Source: Trissonchulus latispiculum (lineage: Eukaryota; Nematoda; Enoplea; Enoplida; Ironidae). From it: a DNA stretch of 64,000 bases. The position numbers and the translations under genes were made by a program. Of this stretch, positions 21,099 through 30,619 are shown one piece after another. The stretch lies in contig JASAND010006847.1 of NCBI GenBank assembly GCA_030248195.1, positions 62,001 to 126,000 of the forward strand, written 5' to 3'. Position 1 is the first letter of the stretch. Each line of letters begins with the position of its first letter. A model generated the notes under the pieces. That model searched no databases, was not told the DNA's origin, and saw only the letters and a program-made list of their open reading frames with translations.

Positions 21099-21784
21099 TT
21101 AAATGAGGCGATAAGCACACTGCACTCCAGGAAAACTTAAAATATTAGGATAATAATCTGTGCTATCCCCCACCATACGCATGCGAAAATCATAAAGATC
21201 AGACGGAACGTATTTGGACAGTTGGACGACGACTTCGCGCAACGCACGCACAGTGTTATTAGACAGTGCCCTACACTCCAGGCCAAGGGGCCAACCACTC
21301 AGTTGTTGCAACAAAATCACACTTACAGCTTGACAGTTAATATTGGGACAACGACACATACCACCACCATACGACGACACATACCACCACCATACGACGA
21401 CACAGACGATTGACAGTACTGTTTTGCAGGTAAACGGGACTTACGAACTTCATCACTTACTGGGTGAATGGTTACCGGCACTCCGTAGTAGCTTAAACCG
21501 AATCTCCAAAAACATACCGTACATATCAGCGTAGCAACTTGCGCAACCTGTGGGCTAGTCAAATGTATTCGCTTATTCGACTCAAACAGGTCGTACTTTT
21601 CAGGATCAGTAAAAATATCAACAGTTCCGCGCAGCATCTTTAAACCCTCGGGTAAACAGTCGTAGTCTCGATACGGACCTCGCATCTCAAGCGGACAGTA
21701 TAAGGTAAGTGGCGCAGGCGGTGTATCATCGGTGGGATCACGATCAGGCGCAGGAGCGCAACGGGTGGGGGCTCTAGGAGCCAT
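21099..21784 (-). pseudogene. Accessory gene A of element 2, broken by a 23-bp duplication
   Basis: ATG at 21784. The first 130 or so residues are intact: a Pro-rich start, then a segment with CPLEMRGPYRDYDCLPEG, then TVCFWRFGLSYYGVPV and LPAK, matching gene B. The reading then leaves its frame inside a tandem duplication near 21347-21400, where a 23-bp unit (ACGACACATACCACCACCAT plus ACG) occurs twice. Because 23 is not a multiple of three, the conserved RCPN..C part continues in another frame (21099-21380) and ends about 90 residues later. The size and direction of the frame change match the duplication exactly. Its function is unknown. Confidence 0.6.
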
Positions 21785-22649
21785 AGCTGATTAGACACAA
21801 AACCTGAAGTTAAAATCGGTCACATTCGCATAGTTATGACTAAAAATCACTAAACCCTAATCCAGGTAGATTATGTCTCTCTAGGTATAACATTTACGTC
21901 TCGTTTGAGTATGTCTCTATCAACATTCCAGTTTCCGTCGGCTTATCTAGGTAATGTCATCATCCAACAAGGTATAAGTTACTATCCGGTTAGATTACTT
22001 AGCTAACAAGCAAATTACTTAAACAATACACAGTAACAATAACAAGAGAACGTTTTAGGAAAGGTTTTCAGATATTTTTGGATTTTCTGAACTTTATATT
22101 ACTTTTTATAGTAGGATTTTATGCTTTTGCCAAATAGAAATCTTATTTACAGTTGGACAACTATACAAAATAAACAAAAAGTTCGAACAATAAATACGTG
22201 ACAGTTTCTTTTGACTGCCAGTTTATTTTTGGTTATTTTTGGTTAACATTTTGTAACATGTTTTTGTTAAGGTTGTAAACCTTGGGTTTTCTGTGCAGCA
22301 CTTGTTCAGAAGCTGTGAATCCCGGAAGCTGCAACCGGAGCTTCTAGTGGGCATCATGGCCCAGAAGGGTTGACCGACGACTGGATAATTTTAAGTCTAC
22401 ATCAGTAAGGATGGATTAACTGAGTAGAGCAATGAAAAAGTAAAGAATGCGTAATAGCAATTAGTCGTCAAAGTTTAACGGTCAACTCCTTACCCGCATG
22501 TCAGTTTAGGGTGCGAAGCACCATACAAAGTTACTACATACAGTGCACTTAACAGGGTATAAGTTATCTTATCTGTACAGACTAAATCACTGGAATAGCT
22601 ATATTACAGGAATTATAATACAAATCACAGTAATGTTTAGCGTCCAAGA
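21785..22649 (-). other. Spacer between OTU and accessory gene A
   Basis: AT-rich sequence inside element 2. No open frame of note was seen and no integrase signature in any frame. It could hold splice sites for sub-genomic transcripts of the accessory genes; none is strong enough to call. Confidence 0.4.
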
Positions 22650-23036
22650 CTATTTCCCAGACGGACCTGAGTGTTGTTCGTCCGAAGATTCGTTGGAACG
22701 TTGAAATCTCCGAAACGGGTTTCTAAAAATAGCATTAGGCCCTGAGAAGAGTGGACTTTCAGAAAACATACGTTCAAAATCGGGTTGAGCTTTTAAAGCG
22801 TTTTGCTTAGCCGTGGCTTCAGTAGGCGAAGAAGAGTTAGAAGAACTGGTAACTAATTCTAGCACACTCAATTTCGGTGCCTTGCCAGTGGGCCAACTCC
22901 CGTGGGGAGGCTCACGAACGGATAAAACTACCATGAAGTGATCACTATTAACGTTATAGATGTAAAGAGAATTTTGTTCCATTTGGACCTGTTTTCCTAA
23001 GAGGGCAGTGGGGGGGGGAAGAGTTGCCAAGCCCAA
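22650..23036 (-). CDS. C-terminal part of the OTU protease, element 2
   Basis: About 128 codons in the -1 frame relative to 22997-23641, overlapping it at a run of nine C residues (minus strand, near 23011). Residues about 20-42 (LYIYNVNSDHFMVVLSV) supply the C-terminal strand and catalytic His expected of OTU-family cysteine proteases. The remainder is Ser- and Pro-rich and ends the pol polyprotein. A single-base change in the C run, real or from sequencing, would put both parts in one frame; programmed slippage is an alternative. Confidence 0.65.
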   Translation of the reverse strand: MGLATLPPPTALLGKQVQMEQNSLYIYNVNSDHFMVVLSVREPPHGSWPTGKAPKLSVLELVTSSSNSSSPTEATAKQNALKAQPDFERMFSESPLFSGPNAIFRNPFRRFQRSNESSDEQHSGPSGK

Positions 23037-23641
23037 AGTTTGCCGTATTTAGAGTAAGACATGATGGTAGTTTTTAGCCAAGCAGCAGTTAGAAAAATTT
23101 CATCATCAGTTGCAAATCTGGCAGCCTTGGTTAATCTCTCCTTTACCTCATTAATTTTTGGGTACAGGGCTTGAAAACGCCGTTTGTGTTCGTTAGATTC
23201 CAAAAATTCAAGAAGTCCCCGTTTAATATCTCTCCAGGAGTCTTCCAAACCAGTAATAGCTAAAGATAAAGCCCTATAATAACAATTCCCATCACCTAAT
23301 ACGTCTATTACTTCATAAGGTTCATACAGTGGCAAATGACGTAGCATTCCGGGTAGTTGAAAAGTTCGACTTTCCCTTCCTTCCCCTTTGACAACTACAG
23401 AGTTAATGTGAGCTACTAGATCATCGCTATCTTCCTGATGAAATCGTACTGACTGTCGCTCACCGTTCTGTTCCTTTCCGGGTAATCCCTTTGCCACATC
23501 TGCAAACAGGGGGTTCCTAGATAGTCCATCAGCATTCCTTAGCTGAGGGTTGTTCCTATGCTTAATCTCAAAGTCATACTCGGAGAAGGTCATTTGCCAC
23601 CTAGCTAATCGTGAATTTCGTGGGGGTGTTTCATTAACCAA
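22997..23641 (-). CDS. RNase H end plus N-terminal OTU protease, element 2
   Basis: The first 45 or so residues are the end of a Ty3 RNase H/tether (RWQMTFSEYDFEIKH...NADGLSR). After a linker, residues from about 113 start an OTU domain with VIDVLGDGNCYYRALSL, which contains the catalytic Asp and Cys (DGNC). It is followed by the helix FLESNEHKRRF and ATDDEIFLTAAWLKTTI. OTU proteases remove ubiquitin-like modifiers. In this element the domain occupies the slot where integrase normally follows RNase H. The catalytic His is in the next frame (22650-23036). The OTU assignment rests on the motif set and their spacing. Confidence 0.8.
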   Translation of the reverse strand: MVNETPPRNSRLARWQMTFSEYDFEIKHRNNPQLRNADGLSRNPLFADVAKGLPGKEQNGERQSVRFHQEDSDDLVAHINSVVVKGEGRESRTFQLPGMLRHLPLYEPYEVIDVLGDGNCYYRALSLAITGLEDSWRDIKRGLLEFLESNEHKRRFQALYPKINEVKERLTKAARFATDDEIFLTAAWLKTTIMSYSKYGKLWAWQLFPPPLPS

Positions 23642-23814
23642 CGCAGAGCTGAATGATCAGTAAAAAGAGTGAAAGGCGGTCCACCGTACAAATAATGTCG
23701 AAAGTGTTCGATACCAAATTTCATGGCTAAACATTCTTTATCGTGGGTGGAATAATTTCGTTCATACTTTTTCAGAGACCTGGCAGCGTAGGGCGACGGG
23801 GTGGTACTTTCCGT
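23642..23814 (-). pseudogene. RNase H middle segment read in a shifted frame
   Basis: Between the large frame and the OTU-bearing frame, both in the same register, about 175 bases of RNase H (KKYERNYSTHDKECLAMKFG ... TDHSALRW) are only legible in another frame. Two single-base indels of opposite sign, near 23815 and 23637, explain this. They would inactivate RNase H as assembled. Confidence 0.7.
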
Positions 23815-26800
23815 CGTCCTGCTCTTGCGATAGAACCGCTCCTAAACCTAAATCAGATGCATCAGTATGTAAAACAAATCCCTTAGCTAGATCGGGGTGG
23901 GCCAGTACAGGGGCCTCGACAAGACTTCTTTTGAGCAGTTCAAAAGATTGCTGATGAGTGTTATTCCAAACAAATCGTACTCCTTTTTTCTTGAGAGAAT
24001 ACAAGGGGGAAGCTAGATGGGCGAATCCCTTTATAAACTTAGCGTAGTACGCACACATTTCTAGAAAACTCTCAACGTCTTTAAGCGTCTTAGGTACCGC
24101 TAAATCATGTATTGCCTGAATTCTCTCCTTCAAGGGTTCGACTCCCTGTTCAGAAATGATATGTCCCAGGTAAGTAACAGATTTCTTAAGAAAATGACAT
24201 TTTCCCGGATTCATTTTCAAATCAGCAGCCCGCAGTCGGTCGAAAACTTCTTGCATAATTTCGAGATGTTCTGAGAAGGTTTTGGAGAAAATCAGAATGT
24301 CATCAATGTAAATAATACACTTTTTCCATTGCAAATCTCCCAAAATTCGCTCCATGCATCTTTGAAAGTTTCCTGGTGCACATTTCAGTCCAAACGGTAA
24401 AACGTTATATTCAAATTGACCGTGAAAGGTATTGAAACTGGCTTTTGCTTTAGAATCTTCATCCAACTCAATTTGATTAAATCCCTTACTTAGATCGATC
24501 GTCGAAAAGTATTTTGAACCCTTGAGAGAGGTCATAATATCATCGATACGGGGGATCGGATAAATATCGGGATCACTAATTTTGTTTACCCGTCTAAAAT
24601 CAACGCATAATCGCAACTTCCCGCCTGGCTTAGGTACGTAAATCATGGGGGAACTCCACGGACTAGAAGATGGACGGATTAGACCGTATTTCAACATCTC
24701 AGTCAGCTCCTCTAACAGAGGCTGTCGCAAATGTACGGGTAGACGATAGGGTGTAGCATAAAGAGGCTTAGCGTCCCCGGTGTTGATGTGAGCCTTAAAG
24801 ATGGTACATTTCCCTATGTCAAAGGAATGCTGCGAGAAACAATGCTTGTTTTGGCGGAGAAGCCCCAGAAATTGTCCTTTTTCAGTTTCATTCAAGGAGT
24901 CCTCATCAAACGAAATTGCCTGCATAGCTTCGGGCAAGTCTTTCACAGAACATGATTCGATATTTTTCAAGGAATTTATTCGAAAGTGGTGTCCCTCCCG
25001 ACTCGTTTTAGGATTAGATTTAAACCGGTTGTCCAACTTCACAACTTCCCCGTATTCGTTAACGACCTCCTCATATTTGACTTGTGGTTCCCGATGCCCA
25101 ACCCGATTACGAGGCGTTACATTGCCTAAAGTGGAGTTCTCATAAACGGTTACAGGTTGCCCAGTCCCGTTTCGCATGAGTACCGGTATACAGCGTGATC
25201 TCAAGTCTACCATGGCAGGGAGTGCCTGAACTGCACCGGCATTACCTTCAAACTTAGCTACGTCCGGTTCGAATAATCCATCATACTTAAGAGACTCTAC
25301 ACTTTCTACTAGTGCAGGTACAGCTACCTCAGCATAGGGGGGAATGATGACCTGCTTCATAGCAGATACTCGATAAGCAGTTTCTGTCACCGGGGATTGC
25401 TGTATTAGCTTAGCTACCATGGGGGGTTTACCGGCTTTTAGTAAACTCAGTTCTCCCTTGTGAAAGCTAAGGTTGAGATCCCCGCCATGCTCATGCAAGA
25501 AGTCAGTCCCCAACAGGCAATCCTCAGCTAGACCTTTAGGAACTAGAAAGGAGTGTTCAACCTTAATCCCCGGGGAGTCATAGAATTCGACAGGTAATTT
25601 GACGATACCCCTAAATTTCAGAGTTTGCCCGTTTATGCCCTCGGCGCGAGGAGGGTGCACAAGCGGTTTTACAGTTAATTTCAAGAAGTTAGCCAAGTTT
25701 TCACTCATCAGACTCAGATTAGCTCCGGTGTCAACTAAGGTCTGTATGGGGCGTCCGTTTAAGTTTACAAAGATCATGGGCAACGGTCGGTGTAGAACCG
25801 GGGTGTTAGCCCGAGATTCCCCGTGGTTTCTAATCTGAGCGGGTAAGGTACCAATGAGATGTATCTCTCGATTCCTAGAGGTCACAGGTAATTTCAGAGG
25901 AATCGTGACGTTTTTACCGTTCCGTGTAGGCCAAGTAATGGTGTGCTGTCCCAGATCGAGTGAGATTTCCCCAGGAAAGCTAGTCATAAAGTCAGATCCT
26001 ATAATGCAGTCGACAGTTAGGTTATCCACTACCACAAAGGTCCAATCGTGGATCGGTAGGGATTCCCGATTCCTATGAAATAGAACAGGTACAGTTACGG
26101 TCCCTACAATTTCACACTTCCCGCCGTTAGCAGTTTGCAAATATTGCGGTATTTCTACCGGAAGCACGTCTAGTTTGAGTTGTCGCACCAACCCAGTGGT
26201 CATGACTGAGACAAGCGATCCGGTGTCAAACAAGGCATCTACAGTTTGCCCTAGGATTAATAATGTCATAAGCAAAGGTACAGTTCGAACCATAAGTACA
26301 GAGTGTGCGTTGATAGTTCTATTGGGGTTCCCCACGAGGGAACGTGTCTGAACCTGAGAACTTCCAGTGTTAGCAGCAGAGTGAGAGACTCGGCGTTTCA
26401 AAGGACTGGTAGCCGCGTCGGAGTAAGAAACTAGTGACGAGTCAGTGGTCTCATCTCCCGAGTCTTGTTTCTCAAGTGGCTGCTGGCATGAGAACCGAAC
26501 TATATGTCGCTCATTCCTGTGTTTCTTATCTAGATTCATATCTATAGTAGGGGAGGCACAGTCGATTCTCTCATCTGATAAAAGGTTGGCGGAAGCGTCA
26601 CTGTCCTTAACATTATAATCAGACATGGAAGAGGCGTAGGACGTGTCCCTAGAAATAGCCTTAGAGGTGGCCTGACATCTATTAGCAGCCTTACGTAACT
26701 TATCGTAGTCTAGAGATCTACTAACGGGTCGCAAGGGGATCCGTTCCTCAGTTACAGCTAAGGAACCCAATTCTATAGGGGCTTCCTCCTCATCGTCACT

Positions 26801-29800
26801 AAAAAATCGTTCTGTTAGTCGACGGCCGTTTGAGGGCGCTGAGATCACTGGCGCTGCCGCGTTAGTATCAGGTTTACGATGACACTTACCTCGAACTCGG
26901 TTTCTAAATTTGCGACCACAAGGCGTAACCCAGAAAACTATGACACATCCAATAACCACAACAATTATTACCATAAACAGTCCATGGTTAAGTTGCAAGG
27001 GTACAAAAGGCAAGTGTACATACTCCTTCATTTGATCCTGTATGAGGTTCCGAGCCTGTTCATTCTCGTATTCGGCGGTAGATAGTTCAGTGAAATGTAA
27101 TGGTATCCTACCTAAGGGAGCAGGCACAACTGTTTCCTTGAGATCGGCTAATGTAACAGTCGTCCTAGCGATTCCTAACGTACTAGTAAGAATAGTGTTT
27201 CCTATAATAAGATGCAGATAGCGGCCGTGTTCGAACCAGAGCGTGCCCGTTTCTGGCACTGGCACTCTTTCTCCTTCGGACACATGATTCAGAGACGGCG
27301 ACCTAGCTACAATAACTTCGGTATAATTGGTCCGAATGAGCACTCCCGCAGGTGTGGTACGATACTCAGTGGAGTTATCCAAGACCTTAACTTTGACATA
27401 GTCCTTACAAGTGCTAAACTCTTTCTCTACCCTATCTTCGGAGAATGAGATAAGAATTTGTAGACACTTAGCTCTAAGGCTTGTAACGATAGCATTCGGA
27501 GGACAAAACCAAAGGCCAGGTGCGGTTTTACATTCGGTTACGTCGATCTCACGGACTTCACCGGAATCCAACCGTTGAGCATAGTCCGGCATAGGAGCCA
27601 GGGTGGTGATGCCGTGTAACCTAGAGTTGTAACCTAAGTTGTGTACTGCGTACAGTGGTCTCACCTCCTGTTCCAGTGGCACGGGGATTTCGAGCATAAA
27701 TCCAAATCTGAGCGAATTAAAGTCAATCTTAATAGGATAAACTTTGCCGAATTGGTAGATGAGACTAGGTTCTTGACTTAGCAGTGAATTGCGCAAGGAT
27801 GGATGCGTTTTGATTATCCCTTTCAGAGTTTGCAAATTAACGAGTCCCGGAGTAATTTCAGATCGCAACCCAGCGTGCATCACAGAATTTAAACCTTCAC
27901 GTAAAGAAGAAGTGAAAATATGAGCTAATAATTGCATGTAAATTTGTCGCATGTATGAGAAATTAGAACATCTGGCACGAATAATGAGTGTGGTCAGATC
28001 TTGAACTGTGTGATGCAGAAAGGCATAAACTTGCTCGTTTGCGTGTACGATTTTCCGAACTGAATCGGTAATTTTGATCTGCTCATCCCGAAGAATATGA
28101 AATCCCTGTTCCACGGCATTTACCTTAGCGTCTAACTTACCTAAGTGATAGGAGTTTGACAGGCTGTTGGCTATACCACCTATCCCCAATGCACCGGCTA
28201 ACAGAAATTCGATAAAACGTTTATGACGCTGCCTACCTGGTTCGATAGGTGGATAAGAAGTACAGACACCTGGGGTAGATCGGCATAGACTAGCTAGTAA
28301 TTTAGAATAGAAATTTGTGTTCAAAACTCCCGAATAAAGCTTTCGGTATTCCGCTTTTATCTGATCAATTTCTTGTTCCAAAAAGTCATGCTGGGGGCAA
28401 CTCTGGTTTATCATTCGCACACAATACTGGTCCGTCTTAGCTTTACCAGTATTAAGATCGATACAATCCTCCTCATTCGCCCACTCGGGGGGTTTCCACT
28501 GCGGCGAGATAGGGGGCACCGCCAACTGCACAATCAAAGCTAAGTACTCAGTTTTCTGAGATATTACTCCTATACCCGCGGGACTCAAGACAGCTCCCCA
28601 ACGGGGCAACACAACCGTACCTATCTTAGCTATTTCGTCTGCCAAAAAATGAGACGACCCAGTTTCCGTAGCCGACTGAGCACTAGCGGTTGAAAGTAGT
28701 AAACCCATCATGAGCCAAAAGATGGGCATACCGAGTTTTCTCAGTGAACGGACAGCCGAAAAGAAAGACCAAAATGGTATCAGAAGTAGTGAAAAGTCAA
28801 AAGTCTTTGGTTTTTCGGTTTCCGTCTCGAAAATTTCCAACAATTTATCTGAATAAAGTTCGCACTGAACAGCAACGGTATGAGATCTAGTACCCACCTT
28901 CGTTTCGCGATAACTTTCATAGTTTCGCGGACTTACGTCGTCAGAATTAGAAATAGGAATAAACAACTCCTCATCGGTTGAGGTTACGGTACTAGGAGTG
29001 AGCGCACCTCTCAGCAAGCAGGGTGGCTCGTAACGTTCTGGTCGACAGGTGCAAACCATTGGCTGTCGACACATCAGAATTCTGTGCGAGAAATGCGGCG
29101 AAGTAAGGCACCTTTTCGCGTGCCGCACACATTGGGGGGAAACAGCCCGTACTGAACGAGCAGAGTACTGGCCAGCCGACCCGGAGTCAGACCGAGGCTG
29201 TCGACTGTAATACTGCCTATGACTGTGATATTCCGAACGATCACTGCCAGAGTAAGCTGAAGAACCCGAGTAACGTCGATCCCTAGCGGAGTCGTCGTGA
29301 TAGTACCCGTCTCCCTGAGCTCTAGATCGAGAGACTGCGAATTTTGGCCCATACTCACGCCTCATCTCCGAAGGGAGATCAGACCGCTGATCCCTTCGGT
29401 CGTTCGGTTGACCATTGTCTCGCCGGTTGTCAGGTCGAAACCGTTCATTCCTATACTGTGGATCATAATTTCTATCATCTCTACGCTCATAATTTCTGTT
29501 ATCTCTACCATCATAATTTCTATTATTCCTGTTGTCATAACGATCCCTATTACTATTACCATTACTATCATTATATCTACCACGATCATAATTGTCACGC
29601 CTTTGCCCATTTCGATTATCATAGTTTCGATTTCGTTCAGAATTGCGAAAAGACCCACGGTTAGATTGAAAATTTTGGTTTCTTGCCTGATAGGCTCCTC
29701 CTCCCGGTTGTCGGCACTCACGTCGGACATGTCCGGGCTTATTACAGTTAAAACAGGTGGTACCGGGAGGCAGGTCTCGTGAACGCTCAGATTTTCCAGC

Positions 29801-30619
29801 ACTGGACGCTTTTTTGGAGTTTTCAGCCTCAAACTTTTCGAAACGAATCTTCAAATCTCTGACAGCCTTTTCTGCTTCAGCAATTGCAGCTGGAGCGTCC
29901 TGCTCTGCTCGAAAATTAGGTTCTAAAAAGGATGGGTATCCCTCCCCTGGGTACTCTCCTTCTGCCAACTGAGCCCTCTCAACAGCCTTAGCTAACGTAG
30001 TACACCCCGGAGGCACTCTGTTTTTGAGATCGGTTCTCAATCCGAAAAGAAACAATCGCAATTTTAGCAGTTCAACTTGTTTGTCGGTGAACCCGTCCTC
30101 CTCCTTAAAACTAAGGCGAGCATACCTATTCAAACGCATGAGATAATCTGCTACAGGTTCCCCTTTTTCTTGCTTCACCTGGAACATTAGGGACGAGGCG
30201 TGAAGCGCAGTATGCGGGGGTACCATAATCTTTTTAGCTTCCGCGATCAGTTCAGTCCATTTGCCCCGGCTATCCTTGGGCACAGATCGGAAGAGTTCAA
30301 GAGCACGCCCTTTCAAAGAACTGGAGAAAGTATGCACTTTTTGCCATTCATCAAAATTCATGACGCTACAAAATCTTTCGTATTTTTCGACGTGCTCTTC
30401 AAACGATTCCGAGGAGTGACCATGGTGGATAGGCACTGAACTGAAAGCAGTGGCTACCCCTTGTGCTCTAACTACAGCATTAAATTCGGTCAAGGTTTTA
30501 GTTAGCGCGGTTAAAGCAACGTTTTCGGGTCCAGCCGGTGGCGGCGTGGACGGGGGAGATTCCGGCTGTTCCGGTGGGTTGGGAGGTGTCCCCCCTCCCG
30601 TCTCTGCAGGATCAGGCAT
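23762..30619 (-). CDS. Gag-Env-PR-PR-RT polyprotein of element 2
   Basis: 2285 codons from the ATG at 30619, uninterrupted. Residues 60-235 are a Gag capsid-like region, 289-302 a CCHC knuckle (CFNCNKPGHVRREC), and 310-480 an Arg/Asn/Asp/Tyr-rich tract. An envelope-like glycoprotein spans about 631-1235. Retropepsin 1 has DTGS at 1465 and IIGSDF. Retropepsin 2 has DTGA at 1630 and LLGTDF. RT runs about 1960-2170 with YIDD at 2104-2107. RNase H begins near 2245 (TDASDLGLGAV), and the frame ends 20 or so residues later at an indel. RT and RNase H are of Ty3/gypsy type. Env normally follows integrase in env-bearing Ty3 elements; here it lies between Gag and the first protease in one frame. Separate Env or Gag-Pol products would need splicing or internal initiation, which I could not demonstrate. 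Confidence 0.9.
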   Translation of the reverse strand: MPDPAETGGGTPPNPPEQPESPPSTPPPAGPENVALTALTKTLTEFNAVVRAQGVATAFSSVPIHHGHSSESFEEHVEKYERFCSVMNFDEWQKVHTFSSSLKGRALELFRSVPKDSRGKWTELIAEAKKIMVPPHTALHASSLMFQVKQEKGEPVADYLMRLNRYARLSFKEEDGFTDKQVELLKLRLFLFGLRTDLKNRVPPGCTTLAKAVERAQLAEGEYPGEGYPSFLEPNFRAEQDAPAAIAEAEKAVRDLKIRFEKFEAENSKKASSAGKSERSRDLPPGTTCFNCNKPGHVRRECRQPGGGAYQARNQNFQSNRGSFRNSERNRNYDNRNGQRRDNYDRGRYNDSNGNSNRDRYDNRNNRNYDGRDNRNYERRDDRNYDPQYRNERFRPDNRRDNGQPNDRRDQRSDLPSEMRREYGPKFAVSRSRAQGDGYYHDDSARDRRYSGSSAYSGSDRSEYHSHRQYYSRQPRSDSGSAGQYSARSVRAVSPQCVRHAKRCLTSPHFSHRILMCRQPMVCTCRPERYEPPCLLRGALTPSTVTSTDEELFIPISNSDDVSPRNYESYRETKVGTRSHTVAVQCELYSDKLLEIFETETEKPKTFDFSLLLIPFWSFFSAVRSLRKLGMPIFWLMMGLLLSTASAQSATETGSSHFLADEIAKIGTVVLPRWGAVLSPAGIGVISQKTEYLALIVQLAVPPISPQWKPPEWANEEDCIDLNTGKAKTDQYCVRMINQSCPQHDFLEQEIDQIKAEYRKLYSGVLNTNFYSKLLASLCRSTPGVCTSYPPIEPGRQRHKRFIEFLLAGALGIGGIANSLSNSYHLGKLDAKVNAVEQGFHILRDEQIKITDSVRKIVHANEQVYAFLHHTVQDLTTLIIRARCSNFSYMRQIYMQLLAHIFTSSLREGLNSVMHAGLRSEITPGLVNLQTLKGIIKTHPSLRNSLLSQEPSLIYQFGKVYPIKIDFNSLRFGFMLEIPVPLEQEVRPLYAVHNLGYNSRLHGITTLAPMPDYAQRLDSGEVREIDVTECKTAPGLWFCPPNAIVTSLRAKCLQILISFSEDRVEKEFSTCKDYVKVKVLDNSTEYRTTPAGVLIRTNYTEVIVARSPSLNHVSEGERVPVPETGTLWFEHGRYLHLIIGNTILTSTLGIARTTVTLADLKETVVPAPLGRIPLHFTELSTAEYENEQARNLIQDQMKEYVHLPFVPLQLNHGLFMVIIVVVIGCVIVFWVTPCGRKFRNRVRGKCHRKPDTNAAAPVISAPSNGRRLTERFFSDDEEEAPIELGSLAVTEERIPLRPVSRSLDYDKLRKAANRCQATSKAISRDTSYASSMSDYNVKDSDASANLLSDERIDCASPTIDMNLDKKHRNERHIVRFSCQQPLEKQDSGDETTDSSLVSYSDAATSPLKRRVSHSAANTGSSQVQTRSLVGNPNRTINAHSVLMVRTVPLLMTLLILGQTVDALFDTGSLVSVMTTGLVRQLKLDVLPVEIPQYLQTANGGKCEIVGTVTVPVLFHRNRESLPIHDWTFVVVDNLTVDCIIGSDFMTSFPGEISLDLGQHTITWPTRNGKNVTIPLKLPVTSRNREIHLIGTLPAQIRNHGESRANTPVLHRPLPMIFVNLNGRPIQTLVDTGANLSLMSENLANFLKLTVKPLVHPPRAEGINGQTLKFRGIVKLPVEFYDSPGIKVEHSFLVPKGLAEDCLLGTDFLHEHGGDLNLSFHKGELSLLKAGKPPMVAKLIQQSPVTETAYRVSAMKQVIIPPYAEVAVPALVESVESLKYDGLFEPDVAKFEGNAGAVQALPAMVDLRSRCIPVLMRNGTGQPVTVYENSTLGNVTPRNRVGHREPQVKYEEVVNEYGEVVKLDNRFKSNPKTSREGHHFRINSLKNIESCSVKDLPEAMQAISFDEDSLNETEKGQFLGLLRQNKHCFSQHSFDIGKCTIFKAHINTGDAKPLYATPYRLPVHLRQPLLEELTEMLKYGLIRPSSSPWSSPMIYVPKPGGKLRLCVDFRRVNKISDPDIYPIPRIDDIMTSLKGSKYFSTIDLSKGFNQIELDEDSKAKASFNTFHGQFEYNVLPFGLKCAPGNFQRCMERILGDLQWKKCIIYIDDILIFSKTFSEHLEIMQEVFDRLRAADLKMNPGKCHFLKKSVTYLGHIISEQGVEPLKERIQAIHDLAVPKTLKDVESFLEMCAYYAKFIKGFAHLASPLYSLKKKGVRFVWNNTHQQSFELLKRSLVEAPVLAHPDLAKGFVLHTDASDLGLGAVLSQEQDDGKYHPVALRCQVSEKV
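26870..28729 (-). other. Envelope-like fusion glycoprotein domain inside the polyprotein
   Basis: Within the 2285-residue frame, Met631 begins a hydrophobic leader (PIFWLMMGLLLSTASA). An ectodomain with many Cys and several N-X-S/T sites follows. A furin-type site, RHKR, ends at residue 801. A hydrophobic, Gly/Ala-rich segment (FIEFLLAGALGIGG) follows directly, then a heptad-like helical stretch. A transmembrane span at about 1215-1231 (FMVIIVVVIGCVIVFWV) leads to a basic cytoplasmic tail. This is the layout of class I fusion proteins, such as the F-like envelopes of insect errantiviruses. The assignment to that class is by layout, not by close sequence match. Confidence 0.8.

Noticed and set aside
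29297..29782. Long frames opposite the Gag Arg/Asn/Asp-rich tract
   Set aside because: Low-complexity shadow of the real coding strand; repetitive Ile/Thr or His/Tyr composition.
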